Positions 18,622 to 30,544 are shown, numbered from the stretch's first letter. The stretch: DNA of 64,000 nucleotides from Leptospira inadai serovar Lyme str. 10 (GCF_000243675.2 NZ_AHMM02000016.1:128382-192381); one strand, 5' to 3'. The notes: generated from the letters alone by a model not told the origin. Numbers and translations are program-made.

Positions 18622-18972
18622 ATGGTACCTATGAATTCGCCGCAATTCTATGCTTCCAGTCTTCGAGCCACCGATTGCGTGGAGGCCTCTTCCTTATATG
18701 CCGAGCTTTTTCAGGGAGAGATCCTTCAGGCAAAGCTAGGGCACGCAGAAGTACTATTTTCAAAGAATCATAGGGTCGTATTTAGCCGCGAAACGGACGA
18801 ATGTCCGGTTTCGACCGGCACCTTAATCTGGAAGATTTCTCGGGCTCAGTATTCGGAATTTTCGTCCAATTTGCGTAAACGGAGTTTTTTACTGGAAGCG
18901 GACCTACACGCGTACGTCTCTTTTTTGGATCCCTGGGGAAATCGAATCTGGTTGGTAGCTGAAGACAGATGA
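18622..18972 (+). CDS. Small VOC/glyoxalase-fold protein
   Basis: 116 residues starting at the ATG at 18622 (a second ATG lies 9 bases in). The pattern of a single VOC module is visible: an opening ASSLRATDCVEASSLYAELF helix-strand unit, HAEVLFS, and the closing FLDPWGNRIWLVAED, which corresponds to the DPxGN.....E signature of glyoxalase/bleomycin-resistance proteins. The closing Glu (VAEDR) could be a metal ligand. The substrate is unknown. Its stop codon lies against the small repeat cluster at 18973-19290. It is divergent from leuA, with 97 bases between the starts. Confidence 0.7.
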   Translation: MVPMNSPQFYASSLRATDCVEASSLYAELFQGEILQAKLGHAEVLFSKNHRVVFSRETDECPVSTGTLIWKISRAQYSEFSSNLRKRSFLLEADLHAYVSFLDPWGNRIWLVAEDR

Positions 18973-19290
18973 CTGAGGACAGAAGACATGGGACGAATGC
19001 GTTCGCTTTCAGAGGACAGAGGTCAGAAGACAGACGCGCTCGCTTTGCTCACGCTAGACAGTAGCTACTAGATGTTGGAAAGGCAGCAGAGGTAGACGAA
19101 AGACCCCCTGTAACACAAGAATCCTTCTCTAGTACGTGAAAACCATGCTCACCAATGTTCTGTCTTCAGTCCTCTGAAAGTTGGAAAAGTAATAGAGGTA
19201 GAGGAAAGATCTACCTATAATACAAGAATCTTTCCCTGGTACATGGAAATTCCGCTCATCAATGTTCTGTCCTCAGTCCTCTGTCTTCTG
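18973..19290. repeat. Cluster of small dispersed repeats (one copy nested in another)
   Basis: The whole gap between two converging genes is filled by one repeat family. A left-end fragment (18973-19005, with ACTGAGGACAGAAGACA and GCGTTCG) and a right-end fragment (19181-19290, ending CTGTCCTCAGTCCTCTG) together look like one copy. A full copy at 19006-19180 interrupts it. The outer copy runs from the stop codon of the VOC gene to the stop codon of the transporter gene. A third copy lies at 41433-41618 in the opposite orientation. See the separate entry for the intact copy. Confidence 0.8.
19006..19180 (+). repeat. Full 175-bp MITE-like element with 12-bp perfect terminal inverted repeats
   Basis: The left end CTTTCAGAGGAC (19006-19017) and right end GTCCTCTGAAAG (19169-19180) are exact reverse complements. 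The longer ends (AGAAGACAG and CTGTCTTC) also pair after a short offset. It has no coding capacity. The interior shares GCTTTGCTCACGCTAGACAG with the copy at 41433-41618, as well as the AGAGGTAGA and CAATGTTCTGTCTTCAGTCC blocks. Size, ends and multiplicity fit a non-autonomous transposable element. No transposase in this window has matching ends. Confidence 0.75.
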
Positions 19291-19992
19291 TCACCCCGGG
19301 AAGGGCTGGGAGTCTTCTCGACCTTCTTTCAACGCATGCTCCGCCATTTTATGCGCCTCCTCTCCGAGATACTTCTCTATGATTGCGTGAGAAAGATAAA
19401 TAATCGGAGTGATACCGATTGCGATCGCCATTTTATACACGAAGTTCGTAGAAGAGATTGAGTTTAGGACGCCGAACTCGTATTGTCCCCAATACGCCAC
19501 GAAAATAACGACATAAGAATCCAATAATTGAGAGACTATCGTAGAGCCGGTCGCTCGGAGCCAAATAAACCGGTTTTTAGTTCTTTTGCGAATCAAATGA
19601 AAGATTTGTATGTCGATTAGCTGTCCGATAAGATAGGCGATCACAGATCCCGCGATTACCTGTCCGGTATTCGTAAAAACGGTATGAAAGGAATGGTCGT
19701 CTACGGGAGAATTCCCGACTGCCGGTATATTCATATCGATTTGAAGAAGAAAATAGGCGAGGACGATCATCAGCATCCCGACAAGCGTCAGATAACGAAC
19801 CCCCCTCCGTCCATAATATTCGTTCAAGAGGTCGGTTACGATAAATGTGACCGGAAACGGAATCACCCCGATAGTCATCGTATATCCTAGGGCTTGGATC
19901 CACTTTGATCCGGTTACTTCCGCCAGTAAAAGAAAGGTGAGGAATAGGGCGCTCAGTACAAAATAAAGTTTAAAAGGCCGATGGAATTGCAT
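19291..19992 (-). CDS. Queuosine precursor transporter (YhhQ/VUT family)
   Basis: 233 residues with about six hydrophobic segments. Family signatures are present: an N-terminal FLLLAEVTGSKWIQ segment, PFPVTFIVTDLLNEYYGRRGVRY, which carries the conserved TDLLNE-YG-RR pattern, and GSTIVSQLLDSYVVIFVAYWG in the second half. The family imports the queuosine precursors preQ0/preQ1 for modification of tRNA wobble position 34. The last residues (REDSQPFPG) end on a TGA that directly abuts the repeat cluster. The ATG at 19992 is the only sensible start. No preQ1 riboswitch was recognised in the 152 bases separating it from the divergent GH18 gene. Confidence 0.88.
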   Translation of the reverse strand: MQFHRPFKLYFVLSALFLTFLLLAEVTGSKWIQALGYTMTIGVIPFPVTFIVTDLLNEYYGRRGVRYLTLVGMLMIVLAYFLLQIDMNIPAVGNSPVDDHSFHTVFTNTGQVIAGSVIAYLIGQLIDIQIFHLIRKRTKNRFIWLRATGSTIVSQLLDSYVVIFVAYWGQYEFGVLNSISSTNFVYKMAIAIGITPIIYLSHAIIEKYLGEEAHKMAEHALKEGREDSQPFPG

Positions 19993-20144
19993 CGAAGGAA
20001 ATTTTTTCCGAATTTTCTAGCTGTCAATCAAAGAAAGGCGTTCCGTCGGACAAAGATTTGACATTTGGACTTGCAAAGAATCACTGGAAAGCAGTCGGTG
20101 CTTTACTTTTTGCCTCCGCGATTCGATATATACATAGAGCTCAA

Positions 20145-21755
20145 ATGAAATCTTACGAAGAAGAACCCACACCGGAAGGACTTAGTCGTCCTGTTCCTTT
20201 CCCTCCGAAAAAAACTCCCGTTTGGCAAACCGCGTTTGTAAGCGTAGCCTGGCTCTGTCTTTCGGGCGTTTCTTTTTATTTAGGATTGCAGGCGCTAAAA
20301 ACCAAACCGTCCGGATCGGAAGTCTCCAAATCCGTCCTAGCTTCGGAAAGTTCGCAAATACAACTCGCTAATCCGAGTTTGAAGTCCCCTGTGGGGCCGG
20401 GGACCTGGGAATCCTTGAGCAAATGGTGGAATTCGACGGATTTTTTCCCGACGGAGACCTCTAACTCGGAAAGTCAAAATTCGGACGGGAAACCGACGTT
20501 GCCTGCGAACGATGACGATGTTTCGTTCCGCGCTTCCACATGGTTTTCCGACTACGAGGCTATGAAAAAGACCGTTCATTTATACAATGAAATTCATCCT
20601 TTTATTTACGGGTTTAAAGGGAGAGAAGCCAATAACGGAGATTTATATTCACTCTGGGGAGCCTCCCAAAAACATACTCGAGTCGCCGAACTCCGCAGTC
20701 TGAATCCGAGAGTGAAAATCATACCTACGATTTTTCGCTGGGAAAATAAGAACGAGAAAATTTCCGAGAATATCGGCCTAAACGGTAGAAGCGATATTCG
20801 TGATAAACATATTCAGAATATATTGTACGAAGTCGATACCTACGGTTTTGACGGGATCGATATCGATTATGAAGGAATGTCCTGTGAGAAGAAGGAAAAA
20901 TTCGAAGAATTCATCGTTTTGCTGTCCAATGAAATTCACAAGCGTGGAAAAATTCTCTCCGTTGCCGTACATCCGAAAACTGCCGCTAAAAAAAGCGGTC
21001 TGAAAGCGTGTAAGGGTCTGAAAGAGAAAATTAAAATGGATTTCGCCGAGAATTGGCGGGGACCTATGACTCACGACTATGAATTCCTCGCGAAACATGC
21101 AGATCGAATTAAAGTCATGGCCTACGAGCTTCATCCCCGTAAATATAGAAATCCGGGTCCGGGCCCTCAAGCGCCCAACGTTTGGATTCGAAATATCATC
21201 GAGTACGCGAAAGAAAGAGTTCCATCTAAAAAACTTTATATGGCGATTCCGACATACGGATATGATTGGGCTTTGAATTGTAACTCCAAAATTAAATCCG
21301 TTTACTGGTCCGACGCGTTAAAGCGCCAGCAACTAGGAGTCACTCATCAACCTACGAATATCGATCAGGTTATGGCTGCTAATAAGAATTCGGGAACTTG
21401 GACGAATCTCTCGAAATTCAGTTGGGTTCACGAAGGAAAAACGTATGAAGATCCGAGTATTTGGTATAAATCGGAAGGGTGCGATAGGGTGGCGTTCTTC
21501 ATGAATCGTAAAGCCTTCGAAGAGAAAATGACTCTATTACGTTCCTATGATATTGGAGGATTTTCTTTTTGGCAACTTTTATCGGATAACGATCCCGGTA
21601 TCAGTACTTATTTGGAATTATTAGTAACCAATAAACTTCCTCCGGTACCTAAAGTCCAAACCAAACCTAAGAACCCGGAAGTTAAACAATCTCCGCCCGA
21701 GGAAGCACAGGATCAGGAAGAAGCAAAAAACACCCAGGAACTTGTCAAAAAGTAA
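20145..21755 (+). CDS. Membrane-anchored GH18-family glycoside hydrolase
   Basis: 536 residues from the ATG at 20145; an in-frame TTG at 20058 is possible but adds an unconvincing extension. A single membrane anchor lies near residues 25-45 (FVSVAWLCLSGVSFYLGL), so the enzyme faces the periplasm. A Ser/Pro-rich linker leads to the GH18 barrel. The catalytic DxxDxDxE motif is GFDGIDIDYEG at about residue 236, with Glu as the acid. KVMAYELHPRKY and the closing GGFSFWQLLSDND are the later strand motifs of the family. GH18 enzymes of this build cut chitin-like or peptidoglycan GlcNAc linkages. The tail is Pro/Glu/Lys-rich. The last 14 bases overlap the Sua5-type gene. Confidence 0.82.
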   Translation: MKSYEEEPTPEGLSRPVPFPPKKTPVWQTAFVSVAWLCLSGVSFYLGLQALKTKPSGSEVSKSVLASESSQIQLANPSLKSPVGPGTWESLSKWWNSTDFFPTETSNSESQNSDGKPTLPANDDDVSFRASTWFSDYEAMKKTVHLYNEIHPFIYGFKGREANNGDLYSLWGASQKHTRVAELRSLNPRVKIIPTIFRWENKNEKISENIGLNGRSDIRDKHIQNILYEVDTYGFDGIDIDYEGMSCEKKEKFEEFIVLLSNEIHKRGKILSVAVHPKTAAKKSGLKACKGLKEKIKMDFAENWRGPMTHDYEFLAKHADRIKVMAYELHPRKYRNPGPGPQAPNVWIRNIIEYAKERVPSKKLYMAIPTYGYDWALNCNSKIKSVYWSDALKRQQLGVTHQPTNIDQVMAANKNSGTWTNLSKFSWVHEGKTYEDPSIWYKSEGCDRVAFFMNRKAFEEKMTLLRSYDIGGFSFWQLLSDNDPGISTYLELLVTNKLPPVPKVQTKPKNPEVKQSPPEEAQDQEEAKNTQELVKK

Positions 21756-22689
21756 ATACACAACTTTTACGGAGGATCCTTCCTTGGCGGCCAAGGTTTT
21801 ACGCCAGGGCGGGGTCGTTCTGTTTCCCACCGAAACAGTCTACGGACTGGGGGCAGATTCCAGGAATCTTTCCGCCTGCCTCGAAATTTATAAAATTAAA
21901 AATCGCCCCGCCGACAATCCTCTCATCGTTCATCTTGCTAACCCGGAACTGATTGCCGAGATTGCCGAGATCACCGGAGACGGATCTCGAATAATCGAGG
22001 AATTTATGCCGGGGCCGATTACGATTATTCTACGGAAAAAAGATAATTTCGTTTATTCGACCGGTTTAAGTACCATCGCAGTTCGTGTTCCGTCCCACAA
22101 ATTGTGTCATGCTATGCTAACCGCTTTTGGTGGACCGGTTTCCGCGCCTTCAGCCAATCTTTCCGGAAGGCCTTCGATCACCCGATACGAGGATGCAGTC
22201 GCTGAGTTTGACGGGTTCGTGGATTTAATCCTCCAAGGTGAGGAACCAACGATCGGCTTGGAATCGACCGTCGTCGATCTTTCGGTTGATCCTCCCAGAC
22301 TGCTTCGTCCAGGCCTGTACGGCATCGAAGAACTGAGTCTGATCATACCGAATTTGACATTGGAGGATGACTCGACTTCGGCACGGCCGATTAGTCCTGG
22401 ATTAAAGTACAAACACTACGCTCCCGAGTGCGAAGTTTATTTTGTCCAATCGAATCCTATGCCAGAACCGAATTCGGCTGCGATCGGTATCGGAATCGAT
22501 ACCGACGGATGGGCGTTTGCCGTTCAGCTGAACGATAACTTCGGGTATATGAGAGAATTATATTCCTTCTTCCGGGACTGCGATAAGAGAGGAATTCGCA
22601 GGGCGTATTGTTTTCCCCCGGCAAACGAAGCCGGGAGAGAGGCTCTATTGAATCGAATTAAAAAGGCTTCGGAAGGTTCCCGAAATTAG
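21742..22689 (+). CDS. L-threonylcarbamoyladenylate synthase, Sua5 type (YrdC plus C-terminal domain)
   Basis: 315 residues, starting at a TTG that overlaps the end of the GH18 gene by 14 bases, so translational coupling is likely. The YrdC domain is clear: GGVVLFPTETVYGLGADS, KIKNRPADNPLIVHLA, STIAVRVPSH, PVSAPSANLSGRPS and GLESTVVDLS. A linker with SPGLKYKHYAPE leads to the shorter Sua5 C-terminal domain (AFAVQLNDNFGYMRELYSFFRDCD), which separates this form from the single-domain TsaC. It makes threonylcarbamoyl-AMP for the universal t6A37 modification of ANN-decoding tRNAs. The 3' end overlaps the convergent sppA gene by 4 bases. Confidence 0.93.
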   Translation: MSKSKYTTFTEDPSLAAKVLRQGGVVLFPTETVYGLGADSRNLSACLEIYKIKNRPADNPLIVHLANPELIAEIAEITGDGSRIIEEFMPGPITIILRKKDNFVYSTGLSTIAVRVPSHKLCHAMLTAFGGPVSAPSANLSGRPSITRYEDAVAEFDGFVDLILQGEEPTIGLESTVVDLSVDPPRLLRPGLYGIEELSLIIPNLTLEDDSTSARPISPGLKYKHYAPECEVYFVQSNPMPEPNSAAIGIGIDTDGWAFAVQLNDNFGYMRELYSFFRDCDKRGIRRAYCFPPANEAGREALLNRIKKASEGSRN

Positions 22690-24410
22690 TTCCTAGAGAT
22701 TTCGGACGCGGTTTCCGAAAAATAAAGAATTTCTTGTTTTTTTAATAGATTCTTCGATTTGGACGAAGAGTCAAAATGATCTAGAGCCGTAAAAGAAAGA
22801 CTCGGCTTCATTTCCTGAATCAAGTCCTTCCAAGTGTACGTTCCCGGTAAATATCTCACATCCATTTTAGCGATATTTAATTTTTCTTTAATCCGCTCGA
22901 GCAACTCTAAAAAGGATGAACACGAATCTAAGAACCCCGCCTTTAAAAATGTCCGACCTAAAAAGATACGTCCTTCTCCCCATTTTGATTCCAATTCGGC
23001 CTTCGTGGTTTTCCGAGCTTCGATGACTCTGGAATAGAATAAGTCTCTGGAACGGGAAACTTCCTTTTTCAAGAATGCGGAAGATTTCGCTCCCAACTTT
23101 CCGTACTCGGAAAGTATATCTCGGTACGGATAGAATGAGATTCGCTCTTTTTTGATTCCGAGTTTATTGTACAATCCCTTCAGGTCGAATCGAAGCATAA
23201 CCGCTCCGATGGATCCGACGATAGAATAAGGAGTTGCGTGAATCTCCTCGGTTCCGCAGGCTAGATAGTATCCTCCGGAAGCCGCCACGTTCAGCACGTA
23301 TGTAAATACCGGTTTTTTTTCGGCGAGCTTTCGAATTTCACGATAAAGGAGTTCGGAGACCAGTGCAGAGCCTCCGGGAGAGTTCATTTCCAAAACGACC
23401 GCGGCTACTTTAGGATCATCCTTTAATTCTTTTAATAAGCTTTGATAATAACGATACGATACCTGTCTGGAGCGGAATTCCTCCTCCCTGCCTAGATCGG
23501 GTAATATGTTTCCCTGGATCGGTAGGATCGCTAAAATCGGAAGAGATTTGGAGACTAGTCTGAATTGCTGCAACTTAGAATAGAGGCGAAGTCCTTTGGC
23601 GGTAAATCCTCTGTAATTTTGAGTTCCCGATTTATCCGCTTCCTCTTCCCGCAGATATCCTTCGTACAAATAATTTTCCTGGAATTCGTCCTCTTCCAGT
23701 AAATCGGTTAGAAATTCGGCCTTGAGTAAAGTTTCGGCGCTAATAATGGGTTCTTCGAGAACGGATAAGGGAAGTCCGGAAGTTTCCAAAAAGGATTTTT
23801 TTAGAAACTCATTCTGGTCGTTTAATAAGTTTTCCAAATTCTTTCTAGCCGGAGGGGAAAACGAGGAGCGTTGAAACGTTTCTCCGAAAGATTTGAAGGC
23901 GCCGCTTGCGTACGTTTCGACGCCTACGCCGGCTTTCTTTGCCGTATCTCCGAAGAAGTAAGGTTCGGCGGAAGGAAGGGTCGGAAAAAATTCCGAGGCA
24001 GAACTAGCGTATCGTTCTTTGCAGAAAGAGAGGAGCAATAACGATTTTGTTCCGCCTCCCAAAGAAAATCCCGCGGTCATGATTCCTTTCTCATTCAAAG
24101 TTTGAATCGATTTACACAGATTCCAGGCTTCTCCGAAACCGTATTCGGGAGCTTCAAAAAGAAACGAAACTTTCTTTAATCCGGGAACTAACGAGAGGGC
24201 GCGCAATCCTAAAAGGAAATCGATGAAGAACGGGGATTCGTCCTTGGACACCAGCATTCTTACGAAAAGCGATTTTCTCTCGTAGGAAAAGTTGGAAGGA
24301 ACTTCGAGAAAAAAATGATCTCCTTTGCGAAAGCGATAAATCAGCATTCTCCAGAATTGTAATAAAATGCGGAAGGGTAGAAAAATCAGCGAAACGATCT
24401 GGCGAAGCAT
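22686..24410 (-). CDS. sppA: Signal peptide peptidase SppA, S49 family
   Basis: 574 residues, the long two-domain form. A short hydrophobic segment near the N-terminus (FLPFRILLQFWRMLIYRF) may anchor it. The C-terminal S49 half carries MNSPGGSALVSELLYREI and the nucleophile Ser in NVAASGGYYLACG (about residue 377), followed by YSIVGSIGAVMLRFDLKGLY. The N-terminal half is a degenerate copy (GIMTAGFSLGGGTKSLLLL), where the catalytic Lys would be expected in this class. The enzyme degrades cleaved signal peptides in the inner membrane. It is divergent from uvrA with 125 bases between. No LexA-like box was recognised there. Confidence 0.85.
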   Translation of the reverse strand: MLRQIVSLIFLPFRILLQFWRMLIYRFRKGDHFFLEVPSNFSYERKSLFVRMLVSKDESPFFIDFLLGLRALSLVPGLKKVSFLFEAPEYGFGEAWNLCKSIQTLNEKGIMTAGFSLGGGTKSLLLLSFCKERYASSASEFFPTLPSAEPYFFGDTAKKAGVGVETYASGAFKSFGETFQRSSFSPPARKNLENLLNDQNEFLKKSFLETSGLPLSVLEEPIISAETLLKAEFLTDLLEEDEFQENYLYEGYLREEEADKSGTQNYRGFTAKGLRLYSKLQQFRLVSKSLPILAILPIQGNILPDLGREEEFRSRQVSYRYYQSLLKELKDDPKVAAVVLEMNSPGGSALVSELLYREIRKLAEKKPVFTYVLNVAASGGYYLACGTEEIHATPYSIVGSIGAVMLRFDLKGLYNKLGIKKERISFYPYRDILSEYGKLGAKSSAFLKKEVSRSRDLFYSRVIEARKTTKAELESKWGEGRIFLGRTFLKAGFLDSCSSFLELLERIKEKLNIAKMDVRYLPGTYTWKDLIQEMKPSLSFTALDHFDSSSKSKNLLKKQEILYFSETASEISRN

Positions 24411-24535
24411 GCTTAAATCCTTTTGCCGACCAATGTATTTTTTCGGGGGAGAAGAGAAAACGGATTTTTAACGCAGGAAAACCGCTTTTCAGTCTAAGGA
24501 ATACTATTTTCTCTGAAAAGTAAGAGGGTACGAAT

Positions 24536-27370
<2,835 letters not shown>

Positions 27371-27422
27371 ATATGGTAGACCCGTCTCGGGTTGTACGGC
27401 ATAGAGTCTTCCAGAACCCTCT

Positions 27423-28475
27423 ATGCAAGAACTCTCCGCGAAGCTATATTCGTTTCCGAAAACCGAATTTCGTTCCGTATACAAACTATCATTACCTGAA
27501 ATTTCCAAAGCCGGTTTACTTTCCGCGCTTTCAAGCGGAGGGTTTAAGGAATTTCATGAAAAATTAATTCTTCTTCCTTCGCTTCCTCACGGAATCGGCG
27601 TGGGTGTCGGAATTATGGCTCAGACAAATGTTGCCGGACGAATTCTTCGTTTGCTATCGGGTGTGGAACCCGGTTTGGAAGCTCAGGAAGAAACGAGAGA
27701 GCTGGCAAAAACGATCTTGAGCCGATTGTCCCAGGGTTTAGGAATTTTAGGTTTAGGAGTCAGCGAGCCCGGGTGGATGGGAAAGATTTCCAATTTAAAA
27801 TCGGTAGCGAAGCGGTTACCCGACGGCTCCTTCGAGCTAACTTTCGCGAAAGGATTCGTTACGAACGGCGCCGATGCGGAGGGTTTTCTCGTGGTCGCTA
27901 AGGGCGAGGAGATTCCGTACGGAGTCTTTTACGTTCCGAGAAATAGCGAAGGTCTGGAACTGGAGGAATTCCATTTGGATTTCGCGCCTGAGGCGACTCA
28001 TTGTAAAATTAAGGCAACGAATCTTCGCGTTCCGAAGCACCATTTATTTCTCCCCGATTATTCTAAATTCGGACCGGATGTGCATCTTTCCGAAATGCTT
28101 TCCGCCGCCGTCTTGTTTTGCGGAGCGATTCGCAAAATCGTAAGCGATTTGGGATGTCGTCCCGAATGTAGAGACTGGTCTTCTACGCTCGGACAACTTT
28201 GGGATCTAAGCGGATTACTGTTTTCAAAATGTCTGGAGCTGTCCGAAAAAAAAGATAGGAATCCGGCCTATAAGATCGAAGAAGATCACCCGTACGGCTA
28301 CGAAACCGTTTTGGACATATCCGGAAAACTTCTGGATTCACTTCCTTTCTTCGATCGAAAGAAGGAATATCCGGACTTCGAATTATTTTTCTCCTTTCAT
28401 CCTGCAAGAAGTCCGGTCTATTTAAAGAATAGAATTAAACAGACAAGAGAGTGGAGGAAGTTCGGAGTTCGTTAG
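27423..28475 (+). CDS. Degenerate acyl-CoA dehydrogenase-like protein
   Basis: 350 residues. The middle portion aligns by pattern with the acyl-CoA dehydrogenase beta domain: a LGVSEPGWMGKISNLKSVAKR segment where active enzymes have TEP-x-GSD-x-x, then LTFAKGFVTNGADAEGFLVVAK for the usual G.K.WITN.....VVA. The canonical FAD-contacting G-S-D is replaced by G-K-I, the N-terminal helical domain is short, and no clear catalytic-base region is visible in the C-terminal half. It may bind an acyl-CoA or flavin weakly, or be a non-catalytic relative. It sits 52 bases after uvrA and overlaps the CDF gene by 4 bases tail to tail. No operon partner in fatty-acid metabolism is adjacent. Confidence 0.65.
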   Translation: MQELSAKLYSFPKTEFRSVYKLSLPEISKAGLLSALSSGGFKEFHEKLILLPSLPHGIGVGVGIMAQTNVAGRILRLLSGVEPGLEAQEETRELAKTILSRLSQGLGILGLGVSEPGWMGKISNLKSVAKRLPDGSFELTFAKGFVTNGADAEGFLVVAKGEEIPYGVFYVPRNSEGLELEEFHLDFAPEATHCKIKATNLRVPKHHLFLPDYSKFGPDVHLSEMLSAAVLFCGAIRKIVSDLGCRPECRDWSSTLGQLWDLSGLLFSKCLELSEKKDRNPAYKIEEDHPYGYETVLDISGKLLDSLPFFDRKKEYPDFELFFSFHPARSPVYLKNRIKQTREWRKFGVR

Positions 28476-29512
28476 TAGGAACGGTGGTCATTAGGATGAT
28501 CGTGATTATGATGGGCATGCCCCCAGTCTTCCGGTTCCATTTCGTGGAGAGTTTTCGCCAAAATTCCGTCTAACCGTTTCGTCGTTTTTAAGTCTTCCAG
28601 TTGCAGATATATCTGTTCGAATTTCCATTCTTCCCGGAGTAGAGAGTATGCTTCCGTCAAAATTTTTTTCGTATCCGATCCTGTTTTAATCAGTAAGCGG
28701 AAAGCACAGGCATGGATTCCTTTCGTGAGACTCCAGCTATGGGAAGAGAGAATCGTTTCGACTCCCTCGAGATCTAGAATATCCCTTTGTAAATGATCCC
28801 ATTCCTCCGGATTGGGAGATGCTTCCAATAGGATAGAAAGGCTTTCCTTGAGGATAGATCCTGCGGATTTAAGAATCAAGAAAGACAATAGAACACTGAT
28901 TAACGGATCGATCCAATTCCAGTTAGTGTAGCGAATCAGAATTGCACCGATTACTACGGCGACTGTCGCCAACAGATCGCTAAGAACGTGGAGGTATGCC
29001 GATTTCAAATTGATATTATCGTCGGCTACTCGTCTTAAGACCCAGACGGAAATTAAGTTCAAAACGATCGTGCCTAAACTGAATGCAAGCATTAAGTCGG
29101 GCGCCACCTTATTTCCGGATCTGATTCTTTCCCAAGCTTCGATTAGTATGTACGCGGAAATTCCGAATATCAAAAGTGAATTTAGAAATGCGGCCAGCAC
29201 TTCCACGCGAAAGTACCCGAAGTTCATTCTTTGATTCGGTTTTCTGTCGGCGATCAAGACCGCAGTGAGACTCAGCAACAAGGCAAAGGAATCGGAAATA
29301 ACATGTCCTGCATCCGCGAGCAATGCAAGGCTATGACTTTCCGCAGCTCCCCAAATCTCCCAGGTAAAGATTCCGAGGGAAAGTAGTAGGGCCATTAATA
29401 ATGAGCCTACCGTCCCTTTTCTTCTCGGTCGAAGAATCGTTTGGTTTAAAAAAGGATCGACCTGAGCAGGAGGACGATCCCGAGTTCCTTTCGAGTTTAC
29501 GGATTTATCCAT
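28472..29512 (-). CDS. Cation diffusion facilitator (zinc-type) exporter
   Basis: 346 residues. The ATG at 29512 is chosen; a TTG two codons earlier (29518) is in frame. Six membrane helices are visible. The transport site residues are those of Zn-type CDFs: LLADAGHVISDSFAL in helix II and LHVLSDLLATVAVV in helix V, each with an HxxxD pair. The cytoplasmic C-terminal domain follows, and the tail is His-rich (GHAHHNHDHPNDH), a likely metal buffer. It exports Zn2+ (or Cd2+/Co2+) by proton exchange. It starts 9 bases after the OmpA-domain gene on the same strand, so the two may form an operon. Confidence 0.9.
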   Translation of the reverse strand: MDKSVNSKGTRDRPPAQVDPFLNQTILRPRRKGTVGSLLMALLLSLGIFTWEIWGAAESHSLALLADAGHVISDSFALLLSLTAVLIADRKPNQRMNFGYFRVEVLAAFLNSLLIFGISAYILIEAWERIRSGNKVAPDLMLAFSLGTIVLNLISVWVLRRVADDNINLKSAYLHVLSDLLATVAVVIGAILIRYTNWNWIDPLISVLLSFLILKSAGSILKESLSILLEASPNPEEWDHLQRDILDLEGVETILSSHSWSLTKGIHACAFRLLIKTGSDTKKILTEAYSLLREEWKFEQIYLQLEDLKTTKRLDGILAKTLHEMEPEDWGHAHHNHDHPNDHRSY

Positions 29513-29521
29513 CGGCAAACT

Positions 29522-30544
29522 TTATTTGCGGGGAACGACGACGATATCGACGCGACGATTTATAGCCTTGTTCTCGGGTGTGTCGTTGGAAACTAACGGA
29601 GCATGTTCCCCATAGCCTGCAGCGGAAAAATTTCTAGGATCCAAATTCTTAGCCTCTAACAGGAAGCGTAGAACGGAAAGAGCTCTCTCGGTGGAGAGTT
29701 GCCAATTATCCTGAAATTTCTTGGTCCGTATCGGGACGTTATCGGTATGGCCTTCCACCGTTATAATATTTCCCGGATAATTAACTAAAATCTCCTTAAC
29801 TTTATCCAAAGCCGGGAGAATCTGTTTTTTTAAATCGGCTGATCCCGAGTCGAAGGAGATCTGGTCGTCCACGTTGATGATTAATCGACCTTGGAAGCGT
29901 TTTACCCGGATTTGGCCTTTGGAAATTTCCCCCTTCAGTTTCTCCTCCAATTCGTCGGCCTGTTTTGACAATCGTTCGTTTTCCTTCTTCTGAATTTCGG
30001 AAAAATCCTTGAGACGACCGATTTCATCCATGAGAGACGCGATTCTCGCTTCGAGAGTGGCGATTCTGGTTTCATAATCTTTCTTTAAATCTTCGGTTTT
30101 TTTAATACAATCCAGTTTTTCCTGTTCGAGAGCGGCTTTCAATTCACCGATCAAATCCTGGTATTTTTTGGATTGTTTCGCGTTCTCATCCAGAAGTTCT
30201 CTTTCTTTATTGCCGCTTTTTGTTTTTAAAAGGGAGATCTGATTCTCGAGATTTTTGATCTGATCCGCGTATTGATCCTGGTCCTTTTCGCGGAAGGACT
30301 TTTCGCTCGCCAATTGGTTCTCAAGACTTTGTATGCGTCCTTCCAGGGAGATTTTCTCTTTTTTAGAGTTTTCGGATTCGTTTCGGTAGCGGGTCTTTAG
30401 AGAATCCAATTCGAGTTCTAAAGTCACTTTCTCATTATAGAGTTTGTTGTATTCCCAAGGAAAATAGACGACGTCGGCTTGGAGCGGAAGGTTAGCTAAG
30501 CCTAAAATTCCGGCGATTGCTAGTCTTGAGTAGAATGATTTCAT
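29522..30544 (-). CDS. OmpA/MotB-domain envelope protein with long coiled coil
   Basis: 340 residues from the ATG at 30544, which puts a signal peptide (SRLAIAGILGLANLPLQA) at the N-terminus; the frame continues upstream without support. Residues about 25-215 are a heptad-like coiled coil rich in Glu, Lys and Leu. The C-terminal OmpA domain shows ISFDSGSADLK, ITVEGHTDNVPI with the Asp, and NRRVDIVVVP with the Arg, the residues that hold diaminopimelate of peptidoglycan. It is thus a periplasmic wall-binding spacer, perhaps tethering the outer membrane to the wall. There is no obvious membrane anchor beyond the signal peptide. It is divergent from mgtE across 137 bases. Confidence 0.85.
   Translation of the reverse strand: MKSFYSRLAIAGILGLANLPLQADVVYFPWEYNKLYNEKVTLELELDSLKTRYRNESENSKKEKISLEGRIQSLENQLASEKSFREKDQDQYADQIKNLENQISLLKTKSGNKERELLDENAKQSKKYQDLIGELKAALEQEKLDCIKKTEDLKKDYETRIATLEARIASLMDEIGRLKDFSEIQKKENERLSKQADELEEKLKGEISKGQIRVKRFQGRLIINVDDQISFDSGSADLKKQILPALDKVKEILVNYPGNIITVEGHTDNVPIRTKKFQDNWQLSTERALSVLRFLLEAKNLDPRNFSAAGYGEHAPLVSNDTPENKAINRRVDIVVVPRK

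Noticed and set aside
19993..20144. preQ1 riboswitch near the queuosine-precursor transporter
   Set aside because: No aptamer-like pattern on either strand in the divergent gap.
24411..24535. LexA/SOS box upstream of uvrA
   Set aside because: Looked for TTTG-N5-CAAA-type or other dyads; none was convincing.
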